Shown piece by piece: positions 52,729 to 62,714 of a stretch of DNA of 64,000 nucleotides. A program made the translations under genes and the position numbers. Source of the DNA: G963663315 sp965214205 (lineage in GTDB: Bacteria; Pseudomonadota; Gammaproteobacteria; Arenicellales; Poriferihabitantaceae); NCBI GenBank assembly GCA_965214205.1, contig OZ243941.1, positions 2,108,001 through 2,172,000 of the forward strand, in the 5' to 3' direction. The notes beneath the pieces are model-generated. The model did not search any database and had not been told where the DNA came from. It saw only the letters and a program-made list of their open reading frames with translations. The stretch's first letter is position 1; each line of letters begins with the position of its first letter.

Positions 52729-54121
52729 CCTTTTTCACAGCTATACGCTTCGACTGGCGTTGCTGTACGCCTTCATTTTCAGCGCATCAACCCTTCTGCT
52801 GTTCTACTTTTTCTACATATTCACGGTCTCATACATGACCGAGCAGACGGACAATACAATCCAGGCTGAGATCCAGGGTCTGGCCGAGCGCTATGATCAG
52901 GAAGGTCTGCAAGGGCTAACTGAACTGATCGCTGAACGAATCAACCGGCAGCAAGCCACAGGAAACTCGATCTATCTACTGGCCACTTTTACTTTGCAAC
53001 CCCTGGTGGGAAATCTGGACAGATGGCCGAAAAATGCCTCCGTCAACAACGACTGGATTGAATTCGGGCTTGAAATCAACGAGCAGACCAATGAAACCCA
53101 CCTCGCCCGGGCCAAGATATTTCGACTCCCCGGTCAATACGGCCTGCTTGTAGGCCGCGATATCCATCAGCTTGTCGAGGCGAAACAGCGTATTGTGCAG
53201 GCGCTGACCTGGGGATTGGCGATCATGGTTCTGCTGGCATTGGTCGGTGGGCTGCTGCTCAGCCGCAGAACCGTCCGTAAGATCGAGCGAATCAACCAGA
53301 CGGCGCGGGCGATCATGTCCGGGGATTTATCCAGACGGGTACCCGACACCGGCCGCAACGACGATTTCGACCAGCTCGCGGCCAACCTCAATCAGATGTT
53401 TGATCGAATCCAGATGCTGATGGAGGATATAAAAAGAGTATCGGACAACATCGCCCACGATTTGAGAACCCCCCTGACCCGCCTGCGTCAGCATCTGGAA
53501 GAAGCCAGATTGCGGGAAGACCTCTCACCCGAAGCGGCGACGAAGCTGGAGCAATCCATACAGGAGGCGGATTCCCTGCTGACCACCTTCAACGCGTTAC
53601 TGCGTATTGCCAGAATTGAATCCAGACAGGTCAAGGCCGGCTTCAGCCAGGTCGATTTTCACACACTGCTGGCAGACATCGTCGAGTTCTATGAACCGCT
53701 CAGTGACGAAAAGCGGCAGAATCTGGAAGCCCGGCTGGATACCGGCATTCTGTCTGCCGGCGACCGCGACCTGCTGTTTCAGGCGATTGCCAATGTCATC
53801 GAAAATTCCATCAAGTACACCCCCGATCACGGCGCTATTTCAGTGACCCTGACACGAGAGGATGATCAGTTGATCATCGCCATCACGGACAACGGACCGG
53901 GGATTCCCGATTCAGAGAAGGGAAAAGTCTTCCGCCGCTTCTACCGCCTCGATCAAAGCCGGAGCAGCAGCGGCAACGGCTTGGGATTGAGCATGGTGCA
54001 GGCGGTAGTCGGCATGCACGGTGGAACCATCACACTCGAAGACAACACCCCTGGACTACGCACCATAATCAGCGTCCCGATCAGGCAATTATCGCCCTCC
54101 TCGGACAAACCGCCGTCGTAG
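52712..54121 (+). CDS. Sensor histidine kinase partner of the OmpR-family regulator
   Basis: 469 aa. Two membrane helices (about residues 12-35 and 165-190) enclose a periplasmic domain of about 125 residues; a HAMP domain (about 190-245), the H-box DNIAHDLRTPLTRLRQHLEE, and catalytic motifs NVIENSIKYT, DNGPGIPD and GNGLGLSMVQ follow. The GTG at 52712 was chosen because it overlaps the regulator stop by 17 bases; a GTG at 52691 is also in frame. Ligand unknown. Confidence 0.9.
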   Translation: MQKRHNLFHSYTLRLALLYAFIFSASTLLLFYFFYIFTVSYMTEQTDNTIQAEIQGLAERYDQEGLQGLTELIAERINRQQATGNSIYLLATFTLQPLVGNLDRWPKNASVNNDWIEFGLEINEQTNETHLARAKIFRLPGQYGLLVGRDIHQLVEAKQRIVQALTWGLAIMVLLALVGGLLLSRRTVRKIERINQTARAIMSGDLSRRVPDTGRNDDFDQLAANLNQMFDRIQMLMEDIKRVSDNIAHDLRTPLTRLRQHLEEARLREDLSPEAATKLEQSIQEADSLLTTFNALLRIARIESRQVKAGFSQVDFHTLLADIVEFYEPLSDEKRQNLEARLDTGILSAGDRDLLFQAIANVIENSIKYTPDHGAISVTLTREDDQLIIAITDNGPGIPDSEKGKVFRRFYRLDQSRSSSGNGLGLSMVQAVVGMHGGTITLEDNTPGLRTIISVPIRQLSPSSDKPPS

Positions 54122-54210
54122 GGGCGACTCTCTGCGGGCGCCCGCGGCATTTATGTTCGATCCAGTCATTCCGGGATACTTTCAGGCGCTTCCGGCATCA
54201 AAAACTGAAA

Positions 54211-54714
54211 TTAGGGAATAAACTTTGCCAAATCCAGTTGCAGCCAGTGATTCAGTCCAAGCAGCGCCAGCGCCACCAGCGCCAATGCGACAACAAAGAT
54301 CAGGAATTTGAACCAAAAACCCCGTTTTTTGTTCGCTCTCCAGGGTTTTCTTCTGAATCTGGAAGCGTTCTCCCCTAATGGAATTTCCATCATCTGAACC
54401 GGACTGGCGCCGAGCGTGGCAACCAGTTCATCCGGATTCAGCCTGAGAAGATTGGCGTAGGCCCGGATATAACCTCTGGCGAAAGTGGAGCCGGGCAGCT
54501 TGTCATAATCATCCGCCTCCACCGCCTCAATGATACTGACACTCAGATTCAGGTTTCCCGCCACTTCCTGTACGGATATCCCGAATTCCTTGCGCGCGGC
54601 AGCCAGTTTTTGACCAGCAGTTTCCTGAAAAGCAAATGTCTCAGGCTCCTGCTGTATATCCTTGCGCGGTGTATCCTCAAAGTCTGTCATTGAGTCAAAG
54701 GGGGAATTATCCAC
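54211..54714 (-). CDS. RodZ-like helix-turn-helix membrane protein, short form
   Basis: 167 aa. An N-terminal HTH_25 domain (about residues 30-105, TAGQKLAAARKEFGISVQEVA and IRAYANLLRLNPDELV parts) is followed by a basic linker (RFRRKPWRANKKR) and one transmembrane helix (about 137-158), with only a dozen residues outside. This is the start of RodZ without the large periplasmic domain. It may link to MreB and cell shape. An internal ATG at 54690 is an alternative start. It is convergent to the kinase and 74 bases downstream of pnp. Confidence 0.8.
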   Translation of the reverse strand: MDNSPFDSMTDFEDTPRKDIQQEPETFAFQETAGQKLAAARKEFGISVQEVAGNLNLSVSIIEAVEADDYDKLPGSTFARGYIRAYANLLRLNPDELVATLGASPVQMMEIPLGENASRFRRKPWRANKKRGFWFKFLIFVVALALVALALLGLNHWLQLDLAKFIP

Positions 54715-54788
54715 AGCATGAGATTATCACAGACTGGATAAATCTCAAAAACCTGTGGATACGCCAGACTGTATCCTGTGGTTTAATT

Positions 54789-56873
54789 TCATTCAACCGC
54801 CTTCATGCTGAGTCGTACACGACCCTGTTTATCCACCTCAAGGACTTTCACCTTCACCCGGTCACCTTCCTTGAGCACGTCACTGACCTGATTCACCCGC
54901 TCATTTGAAATCTGCGAGATATGAACCAGACCATCGCGTCCGGGCAGGATATTGACGAACGCGCCGAAATCCATCAATCGGACGACCTTGCCGTCATACA
55001 CGGTATTGACCTCGACATCAGCGGTAATCTGCTCGATTCGGCGGATCGCTTCTTTTGCCGCCGCGTTATCCGTAGAGGAAATTTTTACCGTGCCGTCATC
55101 GTCAATGTCGATGTTGACACCGGTTTCTTCCGACAATGCCCGGATAACCGCCCCGCCCTTGCCAATGACATCCCGAATTTTCCCCGGATTGATATGGATG
55201 GTAACGATTCGCGGCGCAAACTCCGACATTTCCTGACGTGGAGCGGCAATCGCCTTGTTCATTTCGCCGAGTATATGCAGGCGTCCTTCCTTCGCCTGCT
55301 CAAGCGCTTGCTGCATGATCTCTTCGGTAATGCCGTCAATCTTGATATCCATTTGCAGGGCGGTAATGCCTTCAGCAGTCCCGGCCACCTTGAAATCCAT
55401 GTCACCCAGATGATCCTCGTCACCCAGAATATCGGTCAGCACCGCGAAGCGGTCTTCTTCCTTGATCAAACCCATCGCCACGCCAGCCACCGGATGCTTG
55501 ATACAGACTCCGGCATCCATCAGCGCCAGACTGGTTCCGCAAACGCTGGCCATTGAACTCGACCCATTGGACTCGGTTATCTCTGAAACCACTCGCATGG
55601 TATAGGGGAATTCCTCCCGGGTCGGCAGCACCGCCATGATGCCGCGTTTCGCCAGGCGGCCATGCCCGATTTCACGCCGCTTGGGCGACCCCACCCGTCC
55701 GGTTTCACCGACACAGAATGGAGGGAAATTATAGTGCAGCATGAAACCGTCACGGTAATCGCCTTCCAGGGCGTCAATAATCTGGGAATCCCGTTCGGTT
55801 CCCAGTGTAGCCACAACGATTGCCTGGGTTTCACCACGGGTGAACAGGGCCGACCCATGGGTTCTCGGCAGAACACCGGTTTCTATACTGATGGGGCGGA
55901 CTGTCCGGGTATCGCGTCCATCAATTCTGGGGTTGCCGGCAATGATGCTGCTGCGGACATGATGTTTCTCAAGGGCCTGGATTTCCGCAATTACCTCAGC
56001 GGAGATATCGCCTCCCCCACCTTCCGGGAGAAGCTCGGCAACGACACTGTTCCTGATTTCCGCAACAGCTTCCAACCGCTTGATCTTGTCGGTAATCCGG
56101 TAGGCTTCGGCAATACGGTTTCCGACCAGCCCGGCCACCCGGTCGGTCAGTGATTGAGCTCTCCCGGCAGGGGCGGACCAGTCCCACTTCGGCTTGCCTG
56201 CTTCCTGACCGAGTTCCCGAACCGCCTGAATCATGGTCTGGCTTTGCTGATGGCCGAACATGACCGCGCCCAGCATTTGCTCTTCGGTCAGAATGCTGGC
56301 CTGCGATTCAACCATCAGGACCGCGGATTCAGTGCCGGCGACCACCAGGTCCAGCGACGATTGTTCGGACAATACCGAAAGGTCGGGGTTGAGCGCATAC
56401 TCGCCATCGACATAACCCACACGGGCCGCGCCCATCGGGCCATTGAACGGGATGCCGGATATCTCGATCGCCGCCGATGTTCCGATCATCGCGACAATGT
56501 CAGCGCTGATTTGCGGATCAATCGACATGACCGTAACCACGACCTGCACTTCATTCATGAAGCCTTTGGCGAACAGGGGCCTGATCGGCCGGTCAATCAA
56601 CCGGCAGGTCAGGATCGAGTTCTCCGAGGGACGCCCTTCGCGCTTGAAGAAACCTCCGGGGATCTTGCCCGCGGCGTAAGTCCGCTCCTCGTAGTCCACG
56701 GTAAGCGGGAAAAAATCGTGTCCGCGATAATCCCTGCGCGCCACCACAGTGACCAGCACCATGGTATCTCCCATACTCGCCAATACCGCGCCATCCGCCT
56801 GTCTGGCAACAACGCCGGTTTCAAGACGCGCCTCATGCTGACCATACTGAAAGGTCTTTACAACTTTATTCAA
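54789..56873 (-). CDS. pnp: Polyribonucleotide nucleotidyltransferase (PNPase)
   Basis: 694 aa 3'-to-5' phosphorolytic exoribonuclease of the degradosome. Two RNase PH domains, a KH domain (PGKIRDVIGKGGAVIRALSEETG) and an S1 domain at the C-terminus (GAFVNILPGRDGLVHISQISNERV). Catalytic-region FSNSSM-type and GSPKRREIGHGRLAKR blocks are present. It is downstream of rpsO by 26 bases, the conserved order. Confidence 0.97.
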   Translation of the reverse strand: MNKVVKTFQYGQHEARLETGVVARQADGAVLASMGDTMVLVTVVARRDYRGHDFFPLTVDYEERTYAAGKIPGGFFKREGRPSENSILTCRLIDRPIRPLFAKGFMNEVQVVVTVMSIDPQISADIVAMIGTSAAIEISGIPFNGPMGAARVGYVDGEYALNPDLSVLSEQSSLDLVVAGTESAVLMVESQASILTEEQMLGAVMFGHQQSQTMIQAVRELGQEAGKPKWDWSAPAGRAQSLTDRVAGLVGNRIAEAYRITDKIKRLEAVAEIRNSVVAELLPEGGGGDISAEVIAEIQALEKHHVRSSIIAGNPRIDGRDTRTVRPISIETGVLPRTHGSALFTRGETQAIVVATLGTERDSQIIDALEGDYRDGFMLHYNFPPFCVGETGRVGSPKRREIGHGRLAKRGIMAVLPTREEFPYTMRVVSEITESNGSSSMASVCGTSLALMDAGVCIKHPVAGVAMGLIKEEDRFAVLTDILGDEDHLGDMDFKVAGTAEGITALQMDIKIDGITEEIMQQALEQAKEGRLHILGEMNKAIAAPRQEMSEFAPRIVTIHINPGKIRDVIGKGGAVIRALSEETGVNIDIDDDGTVKISSTDNAAAKEAIRRIEQITADVEVNTVYDGKVVRLMDFGAFVNILPGRDGLVHISQISNERVNQVSDVLKEGDRVKVKVLEVDKQGRVRLSMKAVE

Positions 56874-56899
56874 TTTATTGTCTCCTGTAGCGTTTAGCC

Positions 56900-57169
56900 T
56901 TACTTGCGCAGGCCTAACTTACTGATCAACGCTCGATAGCGCTCGATATCAGTTTTTCTTAAATAGCTCAGCAGTTTCCGGCGGTGATTGACCAGCCGCA
57001 GCAAACCCTGCCGGGAATGATGATCGTGTATATGCGTCTTGAAATGATTGGACAGATCCAGGATGCGCGCTGTCATCAGCGCAATTTGAACTTCAGGAGA
57101 ACCCGTGTCCCCCTCGGAACGCTGATGCTCCTTGACAACAGCGGCCTTATCTTCGGCTCCCAGGGCCAT
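56900..57169 (-). CDS. rpsO: 30S ribosomal protein S15
   Basis: 89 aa, the exact usual length. Binds 16S rRNA; family blocks GSPEVQIALMTARI, HFKTHIHDHHSRQGLL and LVNHRRKLLSYL are all present. It heads the rpsO-pnp operon on the minus strand; the upstream 240 bases are divergent to asd. Confidence 0.98.
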   Translation of the reverse strand: MALGAEDKAAVVKEHQRSEGDTGSPEVQIALMTARILDLSNHFKTHIHDHHSRQGLLRLVNHRRKLLSYLRKTDIERYRALISKLGLRK

Positions 57170-57411
57170 AACTTATTCCTCTTTAAAACAGACTATTACC
57201 TGTGTCAAAGTAAATACCGGTCAGTAATCGGGGAACTCCCCAACCCAACCGGCAAACCTTGAAACACCGTATCCCCCAATATCGGGGGCTTGTATTCTAA
57301 AGGGCGCCCCCGGAATCCACAAGCCGATATTCGGGTTATCAACCATATTTTTTGTCGGAAAATCAGTATAATCCGTTATTCGTTTCCAGATGACCCGGTA
57401 AGGGATTTATA
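57170..57411. other. Divergent intergenic region rpsO/asd
   Basis: This 242-base region must hold both promoters. A TATAAT is seen at 57367-57372, about 40 bases before asd, without a good -35. A short inverted repeat, CCCCC-AATATC-GGGGG (57273-57288), lies in the middle. No RNA gene recognised. Confidence 0.45.
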
Positions 57412-58536
57412 ATGCAGCTACATCGTGTTGGTTTCGTCGGCTGGCGGGGCATGGTCGGTTCCGTGCTTCTTGAAAGAATGCGCGAGGAACAGGATTTCGA
57501 CCTGATAGACGAACCCGTCTTCTACACCACTTCACAGACCGGACAACCGGGGCCGGATATCGGCCGCGAAGTAAAACCGCTGGCGGACGCCCGCGACCTC
57601 GAATCCCTGCGGAAACTCGACATCATCGTCACCTGTCAGGGTGGCGGCTACACCTCGGCCGTACACCGGGAACTCCGCCAACAAGGCTGGGACGGGTACT
57701 GGATTGACGCGGCCTCCACCCTGCGAATGGCGGAACAATCCACGCTCATTCTCGACCCGGTCAATCTGCCCGTGATCGAACAGGGACTGGCCGACGGACA
57801 CCGGGATTTTATCGGCGGCAACTGCACGGTCAGCCTGATGATGATGGCCCTGGACGGATTGTTCAGCGCGGACCTGATCAAATGGATGACGGCGATGACC
57901 TATCAGGCGATTTCGGGCGGCGGCGCCCGGCAAATGCGGGAACTGGTGGAGCAGATGGGCATGGTCAATCGCAATGCCGGCGAATTGCTGGCGGACCCGG
58001 ACAGCTCGATTCTGGATATCGACAGCAAGGTGATCGAGACCATTCATTCTCCCGAATTTCCGGTAGATGAAATCGGATACCCTCTGGCCGGCAACCTGCT
58101 GACCTGGATTGATCAGGACCTTGGCTCCGGAACCAGCCGGGAAGAATGGAAAGGGTCGGTGGAAACCAACAAAATCCTGGGGCGAAAGGAAGATGCGCTG
58201 ATTCCGGTTGAAAGCGTCTGCGTTCGAATCGGGACGATGCGCTGCCACAGCCAGGCGTTCACCATCCAGTTGAAGGCCGACCTGCCACTGGATGAAATAC
58301 AGGAAATCCTGTCCGGCGCCAATGACTGGGTGACCCTGGTCGCCAACGAACGCGAAGCCTCACTAAACCGGTTATGCCCCGCGGCGACTTCGGGAACACT
58401 CGATATTCCGATTGGCCGCCTTAAAAAACTGAACATTGAAAAAGGCCTGATCTCCGCTTTCACGGTAGGCGATCAACTGCTGTGGGGAGCGGCTGAACCC
58501 CTGCGCCGGATGTTGAAGATATTACATCAGCGCTGA
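57412..58536 (+). CDS. asd: Aspartate-semialdehyde dehydrogenase, gamma-proteobacterial type
   Basis: 374 aa. Reduces aspartyl phosphate to the semialdehyde, the branch point to lysine, threonine and methionine. NADP-binding GWRGMVGSVL at residues 8-17, catalytic Cys138 in GGNCTVSLMM, EEWKGSVETNKILG and the RIGTMRCHSQAF His region are intact. Separated by one base from the efflux adaptor gene, which is an unusual operon partner. Confidence 0.96.
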   Translation: MQLHRVGFVGWRGMVGSVLLERMREEQDFDLIDEPVFYTTSQTGQPGPDIGREVKPLADARDLESLRKLDIIVTCQGGGYTSAVHRELRQQGWDGYWIDAASTLRMAEQSTLILDPVNLPVIEQGLADGHRDFIGGNCTVSLMMMALDGLFSADLIKWMTAMTYQAISGGGARQMRELVEQMGMVNRNAGELLADPDSSILDIDSKVIETIHSPEFPVDEIGYPLAGNLLTWIDQDLGSGTSREEWKGSVETNKILGRKEDALIPVESVCVRIGTMRCHSQAFTIQLKADLPLDEIQEILSGANDWVTLVANEREASLNRLCPAATSGTLDIPIGRLKKLNIEKGLISAFTVGDQLLWGAAEPLRRMLKILHQR

Positions 58537-58537
58537 C

Positions 58538-59614
58538 ATGAGGCTCCTCACCGGAAAATTCCTGACTCACAGTAAAACAGCCCTGCCCTCAGGATCAATC
58601 GACCGGTTTATCAAGGGCCTGTTATTCCTTGCATGCCTGGCCCATGCGGCTGTATCCGGCGCCGAGATCCGGGTTCAGGCGCAGCCTCTGGAACAGCTTA
58701 CCATCAAAATCACCCGTTCGGCGCCCGCTGAAGTCTTGAGTCTGCGCCAATCCACTGTCGCTTCCCAGCTAACGACCACAATCAACCAACTGCCATTGAA
58801 AACAGGCGACCGGGTTGCTGAAAACCAGCTTGTTGCCCGGCTTGACTGCACCGACAATCAACTGACCCTGGAGCAGGCAAAAGCGGAACTGGACATACTG
58901 GCCGCGTCCAGGGTACTCGCCAGCAAACAACTCTCACGGCTCAATCAGTTGAGAAAATCCAATAACGCGTCCGAAGAAGCCATCAATCAAAAGCAAGCTG
59001 AACTGAATTCGGTAACGGCCAGGATCAAATCCCAGAATATCGGCATCAATATCGCCCGAAGACAGGTTGGAAAATGTGACATCAAAGCCCCCTTCCCCGG
59101 TGTCATTACCGAGATACACAGCGAAGTGGGCAACTTCGTTACGCCAGGAGGCAAAATCATTTCACTGACCGATACCCAAAGCATTGAACTGGAAACGCAC
59201 CTCAACCACGCCGAACTGGAACAGGTGATGGCCTCCCTGTCTCTCCTGTTCGAACACGAGAACGAGATTTATCCGGTCACCGTCCGCACCGCCCTGACCG
59301 TGGTCAATTCAGCTTCCCAAAGCCGGACCGTCAGACTCAGCTTCACTGAAACCCGGCCACTTGCCGGCTCTATAGGAAGATTACGGTGGTCATTGCCGGG
59401 CGATATTCTGCCCGCCTCTCTGGCCGTCGAACGCAATGGTCAAAGAGGCCTGTTCATTGTCGATGATTCCGAAAACCACAAAACGGCGCGGTTCGTCCCG
59501 GTCGTGGAAACAAATCCGGGTCAACCCGTCGTTGTTGACCTGCCAAAAACAACCCTGATAGTGACCGACGGACGCTTTGCCCTGACCGATGGGGCCATAA
59601 TTGTCATTGATTGA
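58538..59614 (+). CDS. RND efflux periplasmic adaptor (membrane fusion protein)
   Basis: 358 aa. A hydrophobic segment at about residues 25-42 (GLLFLACLAHAAVSGA) looks like a signal peptide. A lipoyl/barrel-sandwich segment, an alpha-helical hairpin (about residues 105-170, QAKAELDILAASR to NIGINIARRQVG) and DIKAPFPGVITEIHSEVGNFV follow in the usual order. The adaptor joins the RND pump (22 bases downstream) to an outer-membrane channel, which is not in the window. The protein lies at the low end of the MFP length range. Confidence 0.88.
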   Translation: MRLLTGKFLTHSKTALPSGSIDRFIKGLLFLACLAHAAVSGAEIRVQAQPLEQLTIKITRSAPAEVLSLRQSTVASQLTTTINQLPLKTGDRVAENQLVARLDCTDNQLTLEQAKAELDILAASRVLASKQLSRLNQLRKSNNASEEAINQKQAELNSVTARIKSQNIGINIARRQVGKCDIKAPFPGVITEIHSEVGNFVTPGGKIISLTDTQSIELETHLNHAELEQVMASLSLLFEHENEIYPVTVRTALTVVNSASQSRTVRLSFTETRPLAGSIGRLRWSLPGDILPASLAVERNGQRGLFIVDDSENHKTARFVPVVETNPGQPVVVDLPKTTLIVTDGRFALTDGAIIVID

Positions 59615-59636
59615 CTGACCGCTTCCCTTACGGGCC

Positions 59637-62600
59637 ATGTTCCAGCGTATTCTCCAAAATCATGTTCTGGCAAACCTGCTGTTTGCCCTGGTACTGGTCA
59701 TGGGAACCGGCTCCTATATGCTGATGCCAAGAGCCCAGGACCCGTCTATCAACTTTAACTGGATTAACATAAACACAATCTGGCCAGGAGCATCTACCCC
59801 GGATATTGAACAGCGGGTAACCAATGTTATCGAAGACGCGGTACGCAAGGTTTCTGACATCGAGTTCGTCTCCAGTACCAGTAAGGAAGGTGTTTCCAGA
59901 TTACTGATCCGGTTTGAGGAGATCAACACGAGAACTTTTGAACGAAGAGTGACCGACCTGAGACGTGAGATTGAGAACATCAGAGACGAATTGCCTGAAA
60001 CCGCGCTGGACCCTTTTATAGTCGAAATCACAACCGACAACGCCCTGCCCACGGCTACTGTGGTAGTCAGCTCGGTTGCAGATGATGAGAACCTGAGACG
60101 ACAATCCGCCCTGATCCAACAGGACCTGGAACAAATGAAAGGCGTGAACAGTGTATTGCAAAATGGTCTGTCCGACCCTGAGATACATATTGTGTTCGAC
60201 CCGGAATTGCTCGAACAATTTGGTCTCGGGCCTTCCAGCCTTGCCGATACCATCCGGCTTTATTTCAGGAACATCTCCGCTGGCACTCTGGATGTAGCGC
60301 AAAGCAACTGGGCAATCCGCATTTCCGGCAGCCGTTATGACCTCGATTATCTGAATAATTTACCCATTATCACCTCACAAGGGGAAATTTTACTGAAAGA
60401 GGTCGCCACAATCATACAAGCCAAGGAACCGGTCACAGAACTGGTCCGGTTTAATCGGCAACCCTCCGTATTGTTTACCGTCACCAAACAGGAAAAACAA
60501 AACATACTGCAACTGGTTGAACGGGTTTCGGACTATATCGACAGCAATCAATCCCGTTTCAAAAATACCGGAGTCACCGTAACACTGGTGGATGACCAGA
60601 CCCAGGTTACCCGCGATGCGCTCGATACCATGCAAATCAACGCAATCCTGGGATTGGTCATGGTACTGATCACAACCTGGATTTTCCTGGGCGGGCGGAT
60701 AGCGCTACTCACCGGCATCGCGATTCCCTTCATACTGGCCGGTGTATTCTGGTTTCTGGGCAGTATCGGACAAACACTGAATGTCACTGTACTGCTGGGT
60801 ATCGTAATCAGTCTCGGTATGCTGGTTGACGATGCCGTAGTCGTGGTCGAAGCGATCTATTACCGCCTGCAAAGAGGTGTGGCCACACTACAAGCAACCG
60901 TTCAGGGCCTGCAGGAAGTTATCAGCCCGGTGACCACAGCGGTTCTGACCACGATCGCAGCTTTTCTGCCGCTCATGCTGTTACCCGGGATATTGGGCAA
61001 ATTCATGTTCATCATACCGATGGTCGTGACCACTGCCCTGGTCATCAGTCTGATTGAGGCCTACTGGATTCTGCCCGCGCATATTATTGCGGCAAAAGTG
61101 AATTTCAGGCGCAAATCGCGAGTCCATCGGCTTAGAGAAAAGTTTCACCACTTCCTGAGGGCTATCTATATCCACCTCCTCATCCGGGTTTTCAGGCACC
61201 CGATTCTCGCTATTCTCACCCTGCTCACCCTGTTCTTTAGCGCTCTGGGCGCAGTTTATTACGAAAAGATTAAACTTGATTTCTTCGCCAGCGACCCGCT
61301 CCGGTTATTTTATGTCAACATAGAAATGCCAGCGGGCACCGGGCTACAGACTACCATGGACAAGGTTCTGCAGGTTGAACAGGTTGTGACAGAGGAAATC
61401 AAACCTGAGGAAATCCGGTCGGTGGTGAGCTATGCCGGGCAAGTATTCGCCGAGACTGAGGTTTTATTCAACGAGCAATATGGGCAGGTTCTGGTCTCTC
61501 TGAGACCAAAAGACAAAACCAATCACTCGGTAGACGACCTGATTCACTCCCTGCAAGAAAGACTGGACCATGTTCCCGGCATAGCAGAACTTTCTTTCTT
61601 GCGCCTGTCTGGCGGCCCTCCGGTCACCAAGGCAATCAGTGTCAAGGTGCGCGGCGATGACCTCGACGAACTGATCAGCGCCACCAGAGAAATCAGGCAA
61701 TTCATGGAAAAACAGCCAATCTTTCACGACATCTCGGATACCAATCTTCCCGGACAAGATACCCTGAACCTGCGAATCAACAGCGCCGCAGTACAACGCA
61801 CCGGAATTGATCCGGGCGCCATTGGACAAACACTCAGACTCCTGGTTGACGGTCAAATCATCACTGATTTCCGCTATCTGGGTGAAAAAATCGACATCCG
61901 CCTGATGGCGAAAAACCGTTTCAACCAGATCAACGAGATTCTTGAGTTTCGGCTGCCGACAAAGGAAGGCACCCTGATTCCTCTCAATCAACTGGTTGAT
62001 GCCAGTTATTCCAACAGCCCGGCCACCATTCGCCACTTTAACTATCGTCGCAATATCACCATTGAAGCGAATATTCACAAGGAAATGACAGACGAAATCA
62101 AGGCCAATCAGATGATACGGGAATTCTGGCAATCCATTCGCCACCAATATCCTAATGTAGACCTTGATTTCAGCGGGATAGTCGATGATATCCAGGAAAG
62201 CATCAATACGATCGGATTGTTTTTTCTGCTCGGCCTGGGCTTGATCTACCTGATACTTGGCGCCCAGTTCCGCAGTTATTTCCAGCCCTTTCTCATTATC
62301 ATGACGGTCCCTATGGCGGCAACCGGAGTCGTACTCGGCCTGCTGATCAGCCAATACCCATTGAGTCTGTTCAGTCTCTATGGGATCGTAGCCTTGGCGG
62401 GTATTTCGGTAAACGCAGCGATCGTCCTGATATCGACCGCCAACGCCAAATTGAAATCGGGCATGAGCGCCACCAACGCGATTATCTACGCCTCCCGCCG
62501 TCGGGTTATCCCGATTATAATTACCTCACTGACCACCATCGCCGGCCTGTTCTCGCTAGCCACCGGCCTCGGCGGAGAATCACTCCTGTGGGGACCAGTA

Positions 62601-62714
62601 GCCGCCTCCATGGTATGGGGACTGGTCGTCTCCACCCTGCTCACATTATTCTACATCCCGTTACTTTTCCGCCTGTTCATGCGCCCGTGGGAATCCCGCA
62701 GAGGGTCAAACTGA
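59637..62714 (+). CDS. RND-family efflux pump, inner-membrane subunit (AcrB/HAE1-like)
   Basis: 1025 aa, normal for AcrB-type pumps. The two repeat halves are visible, each with a membrane helix, a large periplasmic domain and five further helices. GMLVDDAVVVVEAIYYRLQ (about residues 396-414) carries the conserved Asp pair of the proton-relay helix, and the second half ends with AGISVNAAIVLISTANAKL. Substrates are unknown. It overlaps the MlrC-like gene by one base (TGATG). Confidence 0.93.
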   Translation: MFQRILQNHVLANLLFALVLVMGTGSYMLMPRAQDPSINFNWININTIWPGASTPDIEQRVTNVIEDAVRKVSDIEFVSSTSKEGVSRLLIRFEEINTRTFERRVTDLRREIENIRDELPETALDPFIVEITTDNALPTATVVVSSVADDENLRRQSALIQQDLEQMKGVNSVLQNGLSDPEIHIVFDPELLEQFGLGPSSLADTIRLYFRNISAGTLDVAQSNWAIRISGSRYDLDYLNNLPIITSQGEILLKEVATIIQAKEPVTELVRFNRQPSVLFTVTKQEKQNILQLVERVSDYIDSNQSRFKNTGVTVTLVDDQTQVTRDALDTMQINAILGLVMVLITTWIFLGGRIALLTGIAIPFILAGVFWFLGSIGQTLNVTVLLGIVISLGMLVDDAVVVVEAIYYRLQRGVATLQATVQGLQEVISPVTTAVLTTIAAFLPLMLLPGILGKFMFIIPMVVTTALVISLIEAYWILPAHIIAAKVNFRRKSRVHRLREKFHHFLRAIYIHLLIRVFRHPILAILTLLTLFFSALGAVYYEKIKLDFFASDPLRLFYVNIEMPAGTGLQTTMDKVLQVEQVVTEEIKPEEIRSVVSYAGQVFAETEVLFNEQYGQVLVSLRPKDKTNHSVDDLIHSLQERLDHVPGIAELSFLRLSGGPPVTKAISVKVRGDDLDELISATREIRQFMEKQPIFHDISDTNLPGQDTLNLRINSAAVQRTGIDPGAIGQTLRLLVDGQIITDFRYLGEKIDIRLMAKNRFNQINEILEFRLPTKEGTLIPLNQLVDASYSNSPATIRHFNYRRNITIEANIHKEMTDEIKANQMIREFWQSIRHQYPNVDLDFSGIVDDIQESINTIGLFFLLGLGLIYLILGAQFRSYFQPFLIIMTVPMAATGVVLGLLISQYPLSLFSLYGIVALAGISVNAAIVLISTANAKLKSGMSATNAIIYASRRRVIPIIITSLTTIAGLFSLATGLGGESLLWGPVAASMVWGLVVSTLLTLFYIPLLFRLFMRPWESRRGSN

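Noticed and set aside
54133..54144. GCGGGCGCCCGC palindrome between the kinase and the RodZ-like gene
   Set aside because: No loop and no T-run, so it does not qualify as a terminator; probably chance in GC-rich DNA.
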